In this document: positions 21,612-32,400 of the stretch, one piece after another
How positions within the stretch are numbered: position 1 is the stretch's first letter
Layout: every line of letters starts with the position of its first letter
NCBI GenBank assembly: GCA_963377175.1
Contig: CAUJNA010000192.1
Coordinates: forward strand, 134,501-198,500
Reading direction: 5' to 3'
Length of the DNA: 64,000 bases
From: Effrenium voratum
Lineage: Eukaryota > Sar > Dinophyceae > Suessiales > Symbiodiniaceae
Translations under genes and position numbers: made by a program
The notes under the pieces: model-generated
The model's input: the letters and a program-made list of their open reading frames with translations, nothing else
Databases searched by the model: none
What the model was told of the DNA's origin: nothing

Positions 21612-23524
21612 TCAATGGAAATGACCTTCGGAACGAATCTTGGATTTGTCTTCCTGCCAGTAGAATACCTTGTCCTTCACCTGAAGAGGCTTTGAACTCA
21701 TTCGGAGATTTTGAGCAAGGTCTCGTCGGATGTCCTCGGATTGACGTGCTTCTTGGAAAGCTTGCTTTGACAGCTGCTTGACCTGGATGGCTGTCATCTC
21801 TTCTTCATTCCTGTCAATCGTCAACTGAGTTGGTGTTGCGACATCGAGTTGGATGAGATCTGCTGGTCGTCTTCCGAATGCGAGCTCCAATGGTGTTACT
21901 CCCCCGTAGGTGACGGTCTGATTCCTGACAGTTGCAGCGGCCTTCACTAGCTGCCTGTATGTCACTTTCTTCAGTGTTGCAGGTGCAGTACCTGCTTTGA
22001 TGGAACTTAGCATGATCTTGAGTTGTGCCTTCAGGAGTCGAACTGCTGCTTCAGCTCGATTTGGCCATGGTGTATTCGGTCCCAAGGATATCGGTGTGAT
22101 GTCAAGGGACTGATAGAAATGTTCCCATGTATCTGTCATGAAGGCTTGATCTGCGACAACTGATTTGGGCTGCAAGTGGTACTGGTCAAAATAGTTCCTG
22201 AGGACAGTGATGTTCTCGACTTCTTGCGTAGTTGTCACTGCCTCTGCAGTGAGCAATGTTGTTGCTCCATCCAGGATGACAAAAACAATGATGTGTTCTC
22301 CTGTTCCAAGAGGAACTTGACAGTGATCAATGAATGTCATGTCACCAAAGGTGTCCGCTCGAAGTCCGCTTGTCTTGCTTCGTGATGGTGCATGTTTTGC
22401 CACTTGGCAAACTTCACACTCACTTCGGATCTTGTCAAATAGATCGAATGTTGATTTCGGCAAATGAAGTGCTCGGGTTCTGAATCGAAATTGATCTGTT
22501 GTCATGTGATGATGCTGCAGGTGGAGTTTCTTCAACTCTTCGGGAGTGTGGATTCTGCCTAGGGCAAGCGGAAGCGATGTTGGTTCTTCTGAGGATGGTG
22601 CGAAAGGATCTGGCTCAACAGTCGACCGGCCCCTCTTGTCGATGATCCTGTCTGCTGCCGATCCTGAACCTGCTTCTTCGTCCTTAAGCGAATTGTCCGA
22701 GAAGGTGAAAATGGTCTTACCTATCCACAGGTTAATCATTGGTTTAGTTGCCTGGGATGTAAGTCTCCAATTGTCTTCCAAAATGTCTGGATCTCCACCT
22801 GCGGACGCATCAATGATTTCCGTGGTACGTTCTCGGCTAATGTGATCAGGATTAATTGGACATTCCTTGGCTCCATTTGGTGCGAACAGCGCCTTTCGGG
22901 GCGTGATGTGCACACGGATGAGCTGCTTGTTCTTCTTGTCAAGGATCCAATGGTCCTGCTTTTGAGACCCAATGATCTTAGGAGTTGCTAGGTCCTCCTT
23001 TGTCTCGGATGATTTTGCTGCACAAACAGTCTCGCTCTTGGTGAGATCCCCGGAGGGAAACTTGATGCTGTTATCATCGTCATAGACATAGTTGATGAGG
23101 CCCTTGTGAGCAATTTCTCCATGCGCCTTCACTCTTGCAACTCCAGCGAGATCGACGAGTGCATGTCCTGCACCGGATACTGGAACTGCTTGACGGTTCA
23201 TGCCAAAGGCCTTGCATGTGATCTTGTCACATTGAGGTGTGTGCTCGATGGTCATGTAGAGGTTCCGCATCTGGCTGATGCTGAGAAGGATCGGTACAGT
23301 TCCTTGTTCAAGGACGTCGATGTTGGTACTGCACGGAGGAGTTGTGTGATATCGAAGATGCAGGGTCCAATTTACCCTGGCGGTCTCTCCGTTTGCAAAA
23401 GTGAACTTGGTCTCGGCCGGGATGTACTCATGGATGATGTCCTTCATTGGTTCCCTGGGTAATGGATTGCATGCCAGCTGCCCATAGATCTGGTCCCATT
23501 GTCCAGAATCGCATAGGTCGGGTT
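21612..23524 (-). pseudogene. Copia protease active site and integrase
   Basis: The integrase frame (23447-21612, 611 codons) contains a zinc-finger region (LHLQHHHMTTDQF, then CEVCQVAKHAP about 30 residues later; HHCC), catalytic Asp in FGDMTFIDHC (about 374), Asp in SVVADQAF (about 433) and Glu in NRAEAAVRLLK (about 466). It ends with the chromatin-binding-type tail YGGVTPLELAFGRRPADL and a VFYWQEDKSKIR stretch. Just upstream in another frame, at 23470-23520, is YAILDNGTRSMGSWHAIH, which fits the pepsin-type retroviral protease loop but with DNG instead of D(S/T)G. The frameshift near 23450 separates the two. Confidence 0.85.
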
Positions 23525-23583
23525 GTGCTGAGGGTTGATGACAGGCGCCATCAGCTTTGTTGCCAGAAGGCTGTGATTTGTTG

Positions 23584-25075
23584 TTACTTGTGTTCTGAAA
23601 CTGTATCTGATTGGATCAGCTTCTCGTGGATGGCCTTTTCCCCAGGACGCTCATATGCATCATGGAATGCCATTAACGCTTGTCCTGTGCTGGATGTCTC
23701 ATGGGATGAGTACCAGCCTTGTTCATTCCATGTCCATGATGGATCCCAATCTTGGTCTGTCCAACCGGCATAGGTAGGCTCTATGGATGGTGCAGTCTGC
23801 TGGATGGCGGGCTGCTCCTCCGTCTTTTCTGCGGTGGCTGCGAACGTCTTGGATTTTCCTTTCTCCTGTCCGCTCTTTCCTTTGCCACTCTCATAGGATG
23901 GATAACCTTTGTTTCCATCATAGGGATATTGGAATTTTGATTTTCCTTTCTTTCCCTTCTTTCCCTTGCCTTTTCCCCAATATGCCTGGTCGTAGGGATC
24001 ATAGTTTTCGTTGGCCATATTGGCCTTTCCGCCAGAACCGCTTTTTCTTTTCTGAAGGGTTTAAAGCCACCTCGTTGGTGACTGCCCTTTTTGTTTCCTG
24101 ATTTTCCTTTTCCTTTTCTCTTCTTGAACTTGAAGTTCCGCCCCGACACTTTTCGTGCTATGAACGCATCGTTCTCTCGAGGACCCAGAACGTCTCTTCA
24201 TCGTTGTTTGACATGAATCCTTCAAGTCCTTCTTCATCCTCAACCCAGAAGCCTTCTTCTCCTTCGTATTCACCTTGTTCGATGATGAAGAATGTGTTGC
24301 TTCGGCTGCCTCCTTGACGTCGGATGGATGGATCTTGGATCGATGTCCTCGTCGTGATGAAGAGTTCATGGTAATGCGTCTTCAGCATCTCATAGGAATA
24401 ATTCTCAAGTGAGATGTTTCTTAATGACATTGCACTTGTCAGTCTTTCTCGTTGCTGATCTGACAACTCACTTTGAATAATGAAAAACTGTGCAATGAGA
24501 TTATCCCCGCAGGGAAATGCGTCTCGCTGTCTGTCCTGCATTCCTTGGATATACTGTCTGAGGACTGTCGGATCGTCCTCATTGAGCAGGGCTGGAGGCG
24601 GTGCTCGAACACCGGCTGCTTGCTGATGTCGAGCAATTGTTCTTACATTTGCGTCCTGTACGGACTGTCGAAATGATGGAGACTGTGCCGTAAAGATTGA
24701 CATCAAGTCCATCCATGCTGCCTTCAGTCTCATAAGTAGGATTTCAAATTGTGAGGTAAAAATGAGGAACTCTTGGTTCTGCCTCCGATGATTGAAGAAG
24801 CTGAGGAGTCTGTACAGATACACGTTGGTCGCACCTTTCAAAAAGTACTTCTTCAGCGTGTTCTTGAAATAGTTGACTCCTTCATCAGGATCTTGCAAAA
24901 GATGATTCTGGAGGACGGCCTTGTACATGTAAGCATCTCCCGTGAGTCTGCTCTTAAGCAATGGACCTCGCTTGGATGCTTCTACTGTGGTGATGGTCAC
25001 CCAGTCGTCCACGAGTTCCTCGTACCTGAACCAGCTGACTTTTCCGTCGTACGATGGCGGCTGCTTGGCGGTCAT
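23584..25075 (-). pseudogene. Copia gag, two frame changes
   Basis: The first frame (25075-24158) starts MTAKQPPSYDGKVSWFRYEE, typical of copia gag (a Trp-rich UBN2-like capsid), and continues with LKSRLTGDAYMYKAVL and a capsid-like helical region. Coding then passes to a second frame (about 24149-24020: NFKFKKRKGKGKSGNKKG, basic RNA-binding) and a third (24018-23584: YWGKGKGKKGKKGKSKF, then an acidic Trp-rich tail with TYAGWTDQDWDPSW). No CCHC knuckle is visible; Lys/Gly repeats may replace it. It precedes the protease directly. Confidence 0.75.
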
Positions 25076-25180
25076 CGATCAATTTAGTGTTTCCTCCGTA
25101 TAGCTCGGCTTTGCCATACTTGTATAGGCTTCCATGAAGCCTTCTCCATCGGATGACATCCTCTTGGATCTCTGCGGAAA

Positions 25181-25196
25181 ACCCGCTCCGCTACCA
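25181..25196 (-). promoter_or_regulatory. Primer binding site candidate
   Basis: On the minus strand, six bases after the 5' LTR, is TGGTAGCGGAGCGGGT. It starts with TGG, complementary to the tRNA CCA end, and resembles the initiator-Met PBS (TGGTATCAGAGC) of plant copia elements. The tRNA itself cannot be assigned. Confidence 0.55.
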
Positions 25197-25202
25197 CAAA
25201 AC

Positions 25203-25472
25203 TGCCCCAGGTGCCTATCCCCGGAGGGAACTGGAACCCTGTGGTAGTTGAGGTCGTTGTTGGTCCCTGGATCTATTCCGGACGGAGAGAGTCCAATATG
25301 CCAGTAATGGATGATTGGAGGATGGATTGTCCCTGGTGGATTGTCTTGTGGATAATCCTGTAAGCGGCCTGCTGAGGCTCTTTTGTCACACGCTCGGATG
25401 ATTGTGTTTCTACAAAAAGGGGCCCTTGAGCCAAATGTTGTGGGAGATCAATGGTCTGAAAAACAGAACACA
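25203..25472 (-). repeat. 5' LTR of the copia-like element
   Basis: A copy of 13675-13940 with TG...CA ends. On the minus strand it opens with TGTGTTCTGTTTTTCAG and contains CATTTGGCTCAAG, close to the 3' end of the dinoflagellate spliced leader (see findings). Confidence 0.93.
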
Positions 25473-25487
25473 GGGGGGGGGGGGGGG
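25473..25487. repeat. G tract abutting the 5' LTR
   Basis: Fifteen Gs directly after the LTR; a similar tract lies at about 13650-13664, ten bases outside the other LTR. Confidence 0.9.
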
Positions 25488-25801
25488 CAAATTTTGCAGT
25501 GTATCTTGAGACAAACCCATATTTTATCCAAGGAGCCCATATTAAACCCATCGTTTTTCGATGAACACCCCTCCAGCGTATTTCGCGACTTTGGGAAATC
25601 CGGTGACCCCTCTATGTCCTCGAGCATCACACCAGAAGAACCAAAACCAAACGAAACCCCACGGGTGCCTGAATGGGAAATATATAGACCCTGGCGTGTT
25701 AGTCGCAACCAAAGGAACACCCGAAATCCATGGTTCAACCGATTCTCACAAAAAGCACTGGCCCAAGGGGACCCAAGTTAGATGACCATCCGGAACGGTA
25801 A

Positions 25802-25899
25802 CTAGGTCCCCCAGTAGTGCCCTTTTGCCAACTTTTTTGGGGGAGGGTTCCCCTACTAAAATAGACTACAGAAAAAAGGGGTACTACTGCAGGACCTAG
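25802..25899 (+). repeat. Introner-like element, copy 3 (short 3' part)
   Basis: Starts CTAGGTCCCCCAGTAG, has the full core GGGAGGGTTCCCCTACTAAA, and ends CTGCAGGACCTAG. The TTCTAACC stretch is deleted. Confidence 0.8.
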
Positions 25900-26279
25900 A
25901 TTGTTTTAATGGTGGCAACTGCCTGAATCCCAGCTGGAAACACCATTTGGGAACATCTGCAAGTTGGCGAAGTGCTTTTGTGTGGTTCCGAGGACTCGTC
26001 CAGGATGGTCCAATGTTTGGTATCACGGATTTCTCAATAAACTCTTAGTGGGTCCGGATTGGTGGTTTGCATTTGGATTTGAACGGGTCCCTGGCTGTTG
26101 TAGAAATAGAAAACCCCTCCTCACACACTCCCCATATGAACGCAAAACGCCACCTGCTTGATGTCAAAGTGAGATGAAATGACTCTGGCTCACTTCCCAT
26201 CACAAAACTGATGCCTGTGAGCAGACCACCACCAAGTAGAGGGAAGCTGAATTTCGTTGGTTCCCACCATGGATGGCAG

Positions 26280-26368
26280 GGTCACCCAACCGCGGAGCCT
26301 CGCGGATCTTCGATCAGACGCCCCGAGGCAGGATGAAGAAGTTCCGAGACATGAACCTCTGCAGCTGA
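26280..26368 (+). CDS. Exon-like island Y4, proposed last exon of the unidentified host gene
   Basis: After GATGGCAG, GG completes the one-base split codon left by Y3. The frame then reads SPNRGASRIFDQTPRGRM, KKFRDMNLCS and TGA at 26366-26368. It is GC-rich against T-rich flanks and gives a basic C-terminus. If correct, the intron from 12545 to 26279 holds the whole copia element. No family is recognised; the join rests on phase alone. Confidence 0.33.
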
Positions 26369-26767
26369 GGGACGCGTACGCGGCATGTGGCGGGTTTCCC
26401 CGAAAATTATCGGTTGGGCCCACTGAACTTGTGGTGGTTTATGACCGTTCTTGGGGAAAGACAAGTGTAGCAGTGCCCAAATTTGGAATATGATGTGTTG
26501 ACATGTCCTAGCATGTTCTTACAGAACTGCTTGAAGCTCCGTGGCTCCCTCTTTGAAAGAACATTTGGATACCAGGCGAGTTTCAGCTCAAAATGTAAAA
26601 TTGCTGGACCCCCTGAAAGTGATTCGAGCAGTTTGCTTGATCAGGGCTTGGTGTGCAAAAAACGTGGCGCTGGAGCAATGAGTGCAAGCTTCCGAGATGG
26701 CAGGGCTTTGCTTTGAAGGGCCCTTCCCCATTTCTCTGGGTCTCCTTCTTTTTTTGCTGCACGGGGC

Positions 26768-26876
26768 ATTAGTAAGTGGTTAGTACGCCTGGTTATAACC
26801 CACTATTCATGGTTATAAGTATCCTAAGTGGGGTATAACCGGGCTTACTAACCACTTGATAAGTACCCTGCCCCTT
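26768..26876. repeat. Short inverted-repeat element, TTATAACC family
   Basis: AGTAAGTGGTTAGTACGCC at the left is mirrored by GGCTTACTAACCACTTGATAAGTACC at the right, with CATGGTTATAAG in the centre. Relatives lie near 30525, 32955-33245, 33885, 36360, 38900, 40072, 49040, 49612 and 53795. Confidence 0.7.
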
Positions 26877-27304
26877 GAAGTCGGGCCTACCAAATATCGC
26901 AGAGAATCTGAAGATGTAATTTTGGGTGTACCCCGCGACGTGGGCCAATTCTCTTGCACATGCAGCACCAGCTCACAAGGATACAGCCTCCATGAGGGAG
27001 TGACGTGGCCAGGACATGCGTATTCAAATGATCGGTCGCTACATTCACCGATCTGCCTATTTTATAGCGAACTCATTTGGGGGTAAATCGAGCTCACCAT
27101 GGTAAAGATCCTTTACCTGGGGATCCCTTGTTTCGGGTTTTGGACATATTGTAAAATTTGCAGATCTGATTTCCGCGTTCTGTTACTTTCACTGTGCTTT
27201 CGGTGCCAGAAATTCGGGGGGTTACCCTTACTCGGTTCTTCAAGGCGAGTCGACCAATTTTTCGGGCTTTGGGTTTTCCAACTTTTGACGCCCACTTTTA
27301 GCAA

Positions 27305-27453
27305 CTAGGTCCCCAGTAGTGCCCTTTTGCCCCTTTTTTTTGGGAGGGTTCCCCTACTTGCTAACATAGACTACAGAAAAAAGCTGGTGCAAACTTACGC
27401 TAACCTCTCAAATTGGTACAAACTTATGCTAACCTTTCTACTGGAGGATCTAG
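27305..27453 (+). repeat. Introner-like element, copy 4, with an internal duplication
   Basis: Starts CTAGGTCCCCAGTAG and ends CTACTGGAGGATCTAG. The GGTRCAAACTTAYGCTAACCT segment occurs twice, which explains its 149-bp length. Confidence 0.8.
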
Positions 27454-27739
27454 GCAAAGAGTTTCAGGTGATCACCTGGAAAATTGTTCGGGGTCCTCAA
27501 GAAGCAAGTGGATTCGATCCGGCCCGCTGGCTCCCCACACCGCAAGAGAGAAGGCCCCCTTTTTTTGGGGGGCGCTGGCGCGGGTTTCCACACTTGTGGT
27601 GCAGCCATGGGACCAGGTTTTTTTGTTTTTCTGCATGGTTTCACTGGGATCTTGCTGAAGGAATCTGTTTTTTCCGCATAGCTTCGCGGGCCTCTTGCTG
27701 AATGATAGTTTTTTGCCGTTGGGCACAACTGGCATGGTA

Positions 27740-28320
27740 GATGCTTGAGGAGGACCCATGTGAGTATGGGTCAAGAATCAAACCGCCAGGATATGGGACC
27801 GCAGAGATTTCGTCGTTTGGTTCCATTACAAGGGCGACCCATTTCGGGGTTCCCTTTATTTTTGACCCACGGCCAATATGGGTGTGGCTCAAAATGACAC
27901 AGGAGGGGCAAACCGCAGGTTTTAGTCCAAATTACCGGTTTTTTGAGCCACAGCTAATATGGACATATGGCCGTGGGTCAAAAATGGGTACCAAGATAGA
28001 ACCCTGGCAAATGGAACTCAGGACTAAACCCTGGGGTCCAATTCCTGGTGGTTTAATTTTGACCCACACCCATATGGGGAACCCTGTCTCTTCGCGATGT
28101 TTTCTCCCCTCCGCTGGCGCCGAGGTGGGCCTTTCCTGTCTCGAAACTGCTAGCCCCAAGCGTGCAATGGGATATGCAGCAAGCATATGGGCATGGGTCA
28201 AATTGAAACCACCAGGAATTGGACCGCAGGTTTTGGTCCATGTGTACACTAGGGTGCCATTTGGGGTACCAATTTTTGACCCGGCAGGCATATGAAGCAA
28301 GCATATAGCCCCTGTATAAG
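27740..28320. repeat. Cluster of diverged GACCCATGGCCATATGG segments
   Basis: At least five related segments alternate in both orientations (for example near 27755, 27850, 27970, 28060 and 28190). They share TTGACCCA, CATATGG and AAACCGCAGGTTTTGGTCC. They also occur singly near 36180, 39240, 41580 and 63130. No coding signal. Confidence 0.55.
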
Positions 28321-28555
28321 GTGTTAATATACACCCAAGCCTTTTTTGTGGGGAAAGTTTTTGGGGGTAGGGGACGCCATCTTGGAGTCTGGCGGGGGCA
28401 TCCAGATCGCATCGAGATCGCTCTTGGTCGCGTGCACACGCCTCGTTCCGCGTGACTCGGCACGACGGGCTCAAAGGGAATCCATCGCCCCCGTCCTCCA
28501 CCGAGAAATTGTGGCAAAAGCCGCTTGAAGCACAGGACGGAGGTGGTGAGCTGAT

Positions 28556-28703
28556 GTTTTTGTTTTTTCTTTTTCTTTTTTTTTCTCTCTGTCTCTCTCT
28601 CTCTCTCTTTGCCTTTCTCTTTTGTGAATGTCTTACTTTGCCATTGCCTTTGTCTTTCTCTTTCTCTTCTCTTTCCCCTCTCTCTCTCTCTCTCTGTCTT
28701 GAT
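28556..28703. repeat. CT/TTC-rich microsatellite
   Basis: Nearly pure pyrimidine runs (TCTCTCTC and TTTCTTTTTC) on the + strand. Confidence 0.85.
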
Positions 28704-28902
28704 TCTGTTGTTGGCGCTTGCACCCATGTATGTGGGTATGCCTCCCACATAATTCTGGGGGACCCTGATTTTTTATATATACTTTTTTGGCTTTAAGAAG
28801 GGAACCCTGAAGAGGTTTCCTTCCATTATTACAAGCCCCCCCCTTCCGGGCCCCCTCCCCCTCCCCCTGAAGCGTGTTGGGGCGACCTGGCCTCCAGGAG
28901 CC

Positions 28903-28934
28903 ATGCCCACTCCTGCCGACAAGAGGACACTTGC
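28903..28934 (+). CDS. RPL32: RPL32 exon 1 (tentative)
   Basis: ATG CCC ACT CCT GCC GAC AAG AGG ACA CTT GC gives [10 protein letters not shown] and a split codon GC completed by G of exon 2 (Ala). The donor is GCGAAGCC, of the same GC type as the other introns, and the resulting protein length fits the family. An alternative donor (GA at 28926) would give a protein three residues shorter. Confidence 0.5.
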
Positions 28935-29407
28935 GCGAAGCCGTTCGCTGACGCCGTTCATGGCTGGAGTCCAACCATCCCATGGCTCCCACGGCTCCCA
29001 TGGCTGTCAGGGCAAGAGGGGGCCCCCAAAGAGGGGCCGCCAAAGACGGGGCCCCCTAAAAAAGGAATGTTCGTCGCCTAGGTCCGCCCTTTTACCGTTT
29101 CTTTTTTGGTTGGGAGGGTTCCCCTACTAAAATAGACTGCAGAAAAAAGGGTAGCCGTATTCTAACCTCTCTACTGGAGGACCTAGTCGCTATTCGACCC
29201 TGTTGGCCCTTGACACCAAGGAGACGTGGGCAAATGTTGATCAAACAACCATACCCTGGCCACCATATTTTGGGGAGCTTAGAGGATGTTGAAGCAAGAG
29301 GCCTCTGCGCTCAAATAAAAGGATTACCCCCTTTTTTCGTTAGGTGTTCAGGGACAGACATACAGATTAAAATGATGAAACCAGACCTACATATATAATG
29401 TTGACAT

Positions 29408-29461
<54 letters not shown>

Positions 29462-32400
29462 TAAAGCACAGAAAGAGTGGCTCTTCTTTGAGATGCCAAG
29501 TTCCATCAGTGAGTCTTCGATCTTAGGAACCACCTGCACCTGTGATTGGGGGCAACCCAGGCGGAAGGCTCCGTTTGCAGCGGCTTGGTGGGCGTTTCTC
29601 AAAAAATGGACTCGGAACTTGAGGCGACAAGTGAAGCGAGCCTGGTTGTTTGTGGGTTATCTTGCAGGTGCTCAGTAGGGAATGAGAAATGGAATGACCC
29701 CGATTTAAACCATCCATCTGGTGGTGTTGAACGGACCATTCCCTATCGCAGCAAGTTATAACCCGGGGTTGGCCCTTTCCACTTACGAGCTTGGCAAGGA
29801 CCGCGGCTTCAAGGGTCGGATCGATCGGGGAAGAGCGTGAAGATTTCCCCCCCAGATTTTCCTTTCAACTTGCTGGCAGGTTTCTGGCCCGAGAAAAAGA
29901 AAAGAAGAACGCTGGCTACTGCCGGCTCGCTGACTCGATTGTGTTTTTTTCAGGAAGATCGTGAAGAAGCGCACCAAGAAGTTCCCCCGGTTCCAAGCGG
30001 ACCGCTTCAAGCGCATGAACCCGGCCTGGCGCAAGCCCCGGGGCATCGACGGCCGCGTGCGGCGCCGCTTCAAGGGCTCCACGCTCTGCCCGAAGATCGG
30101 CTACGGCTCCGACAAGAAGACGCCCGGAAACCCGGGGGGCCAAGGAGAGAGAGCAAGAACGGAGTGGCCCGTGTGCGTGATCGTGCGTGTTTTTTGTTTT
30201 TTTCTTCTTCCTTTTTGTTTTTTTCTTTTCTTTTCTCTTTATTTTGCCCCTCCCGATGGATGGACGAAATCCTGTGGATGGCCGAAATCCATTTCACACC
30301 ACCTGAGAAACATTGGATGGATGATTCCCTTGTAGATACCAAGCAAACAATGGTTCCCCGTGGTTTCAAAGGGGTGCAGGATTTCGTCCATCCACAGTAT
30401 GGCCTGGATCTAGACTTTTTTTCTTCTTCTTTTCGAGGGTGCCATTTGTTGGGTTTAAGAGGAGAACCAAAGGAAACCCAGCCATATTTAGTGTGAGAGT
30501 TCACTTGGGATACTTGTAGCCATGGTAAGTGGGGTAAAGCCAGGGTTGTTACCCACTTACTAAGTACCTGATCGCCCCTTGAAGTAGAGGGCCTAGAAGA
30601 TGGGGAGGTGGAGAGGTAGGGAGGTGGCGGTTTGGGGAAAGGAGTGGGGAGAAGCCAGGGCCCGCACGTGCAACGATATGGCTTCAACCCTGGTTTCATT
30701 TCGTGGGGCGAACGGATTTCGTCCATGCACAGAATGGGCTGTGACCCACTTTTGGGAAAAAAAGCCGCTAGCACACTGCGCAACGCAGTGTTGATCTGGT
30801 GGGGAGATGGGGAGGGGGAAGAGGGGTGGGGAAGGGAGGTGAGGTGAGGTGGGGGGCATAGGGCTGCTGTGGGGTGGGGGAGAGGGGCGCAGGTGGGGGA
30901 GGTGGACAAGTTTCGCCGACGAGGCAAGAGGTTTCCGCTGCGCAGCCATACAGCCAACTGGGCGCCCTCATTTTGGATGTCTCCTGAAGTTTGGAACTCC
31001 TTCACCGTGAGGTCCGGACGACATCGCCTCGCTATGTTCGAAGTTTCCCTTGTGACATACGCGAATCTCAGGGTGCTCCAGATCCCCCTAGTAGTGCCCT
31101 TTTACCCTGTTTTGGGGGAGGGTTCCCCTACTAAAATAGACTACAAAAAAAAGGTACCCTTATTCTAACCTCTCTACTGGAGGACCTAGTGCCTGTTTTA
31201 TACCGTGATGAGCTTGTGCCCTAAAGACCCTCACTTGTCGAACCTCCTAACAGCGGGGGGATGCCTTTGGTGGGGGAAGCGATTCCGCGTGAAATCGCCG
31301 GGCGGCAGCTCGCCTCCCGGCTTCGATTCGAATCGGAGTGCATTCACTTTCAACCACTTGGGATGCTCAAACCCCCCCAAGCAAAAAAGGAAAATTCATG
31401 TTCAAGCCGCCTCCGGGCCTTAAAAACAAAGAACTCCTTTTTCAGCCACCTGAAGGCCCTATTGACATTCCCCCAAGAAAAAAAACACACGTTTCTTAAA
31501 ACCTCCTCTCAAAGGACTCCGTTTAAGCCACCTGAAGGCGCTGAAGACATTCCCCCAACGGCAGAGAGCGAATCTGAGGCGATTCCGCTTGAAGAACGGC
31601 TTTTACAAGTTCGTGGTGCCCGAGCCTCAGAGCCGGGACTGGCGACTCGGCGAGGGACATACGAACCCCGAAGTCATACGACCCCCCCCCTTTTTGTGAC
31701 ACGCGTATTTGTTGGTGTCTTCTTCTTTTTCGGGGGTGGGTAGGATATCCAAAGGAACAGCCATTTGCGTTGGTTTGTATCTACAGGGGAATCATCATTC
31801 CAGGTTTCTGAGGTGGCGAGAGATGGTTTTCGTCCATCCACAGTATGGCCAGATGGGGAGTTTGGTAACCATTTGTGGGTCGGTTGAAACAAACCACACA
31901 CATAAAGGGAGACCGGCCAAATTTTGGGGAGTCCGAACTTTTTTGGCAGCCACGCACAGACAGACACCCACACTCACCTATCTACCTCGCTTTTTTTTGG
32001 GGGGGGGAGACCTGAGGCGCTGCCCCGCCGACCTGGAGATGCTGCTGATGCACAATGCTCGGGGCCCAAAGTTTTGGGTGGATTGGGATCGGATGGCGGA
32101 TGGTGCAGGAGATTCCTGGAAAAATTCGGGGCAAGCCGGGGTGCCTTAGGCACATGGGGGTGTCTTCTTTTGAGGTTGCCCTTTTTGGGGTGGTTTGAAA
32201 GGGAAACCCCTCAAAGACAACCGCCATGTTTTCCCCTTTTTTTTGAGGGGGGGGCGGGGTCCGAAATCTAAGGGACGAGCCACCCACAGCCCAAAGCGAA
32301 CCCTTCCAAGGATTCGGATCCTCTAAATCAGTTTTATTGGTGAAACATCTCAGCTGGGCCAAATGTGTCCTGGGACCCTGCAATCATAAGCATGCCTCTA

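Larger units (their letters stand above)
13675..25472 (-). mobile_element. Ty1/copia-like LTR retrotransposon with methyltransferase-like and EEP modules, 11.8 kb
   Basis: Bounded by direct repeats of 266 and 270 bp beginning TG and ending CA. On the minus strand the order is gag, protease, integrase, a C5-methyltransferase-like module, RT, RNase H (the copia order), then about 4 kb of additional coding sequence ending in an EEP nuclease-like domain. A tRNA-type primer site follows the 5' LTR. The element is about twice the usual copia length. The LTRs differ by three substitutions and one 4-bp indel, so insertion is recent, yet the coding region changes frame about ten times. Target-site duplication cannot be read because both outer flanks carry G tracts. 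Confidence 0.88.
26369..28902. other. Repeat-rich interval before RPL32
   Basis: Contains a TTATAACC-family element (26768-26876), an introner-like copy (27305-27453), a cluster of GGGTACC...TTTTGACCCA segments (27740-28320) and a CT microsatellite (about 28556-28703). A GC-rich stretch at 28370-28540 could be an exon but has no clear frame. Confidence 0.5.

Noticed and set aside
28346..28528. Possible exon at the GC-rich patch 28370-28540
   Set aside because: No frame gives a protein-like sequence with acceptor and donor consistent with its neighbours.
28053..28750. Minus-strand frames rich in Arg/Glu/Lys
   Set aside because: They run through the CT microsatellite and the GACCCA repeats; no domain and no matching exon structure.
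30070..31005. 311-codon minus-strand frame across RPL32 exon 2
   Set aside because: Antisense of the RPL32 exon and purine-rich DNA; the + strand exon is decisive.
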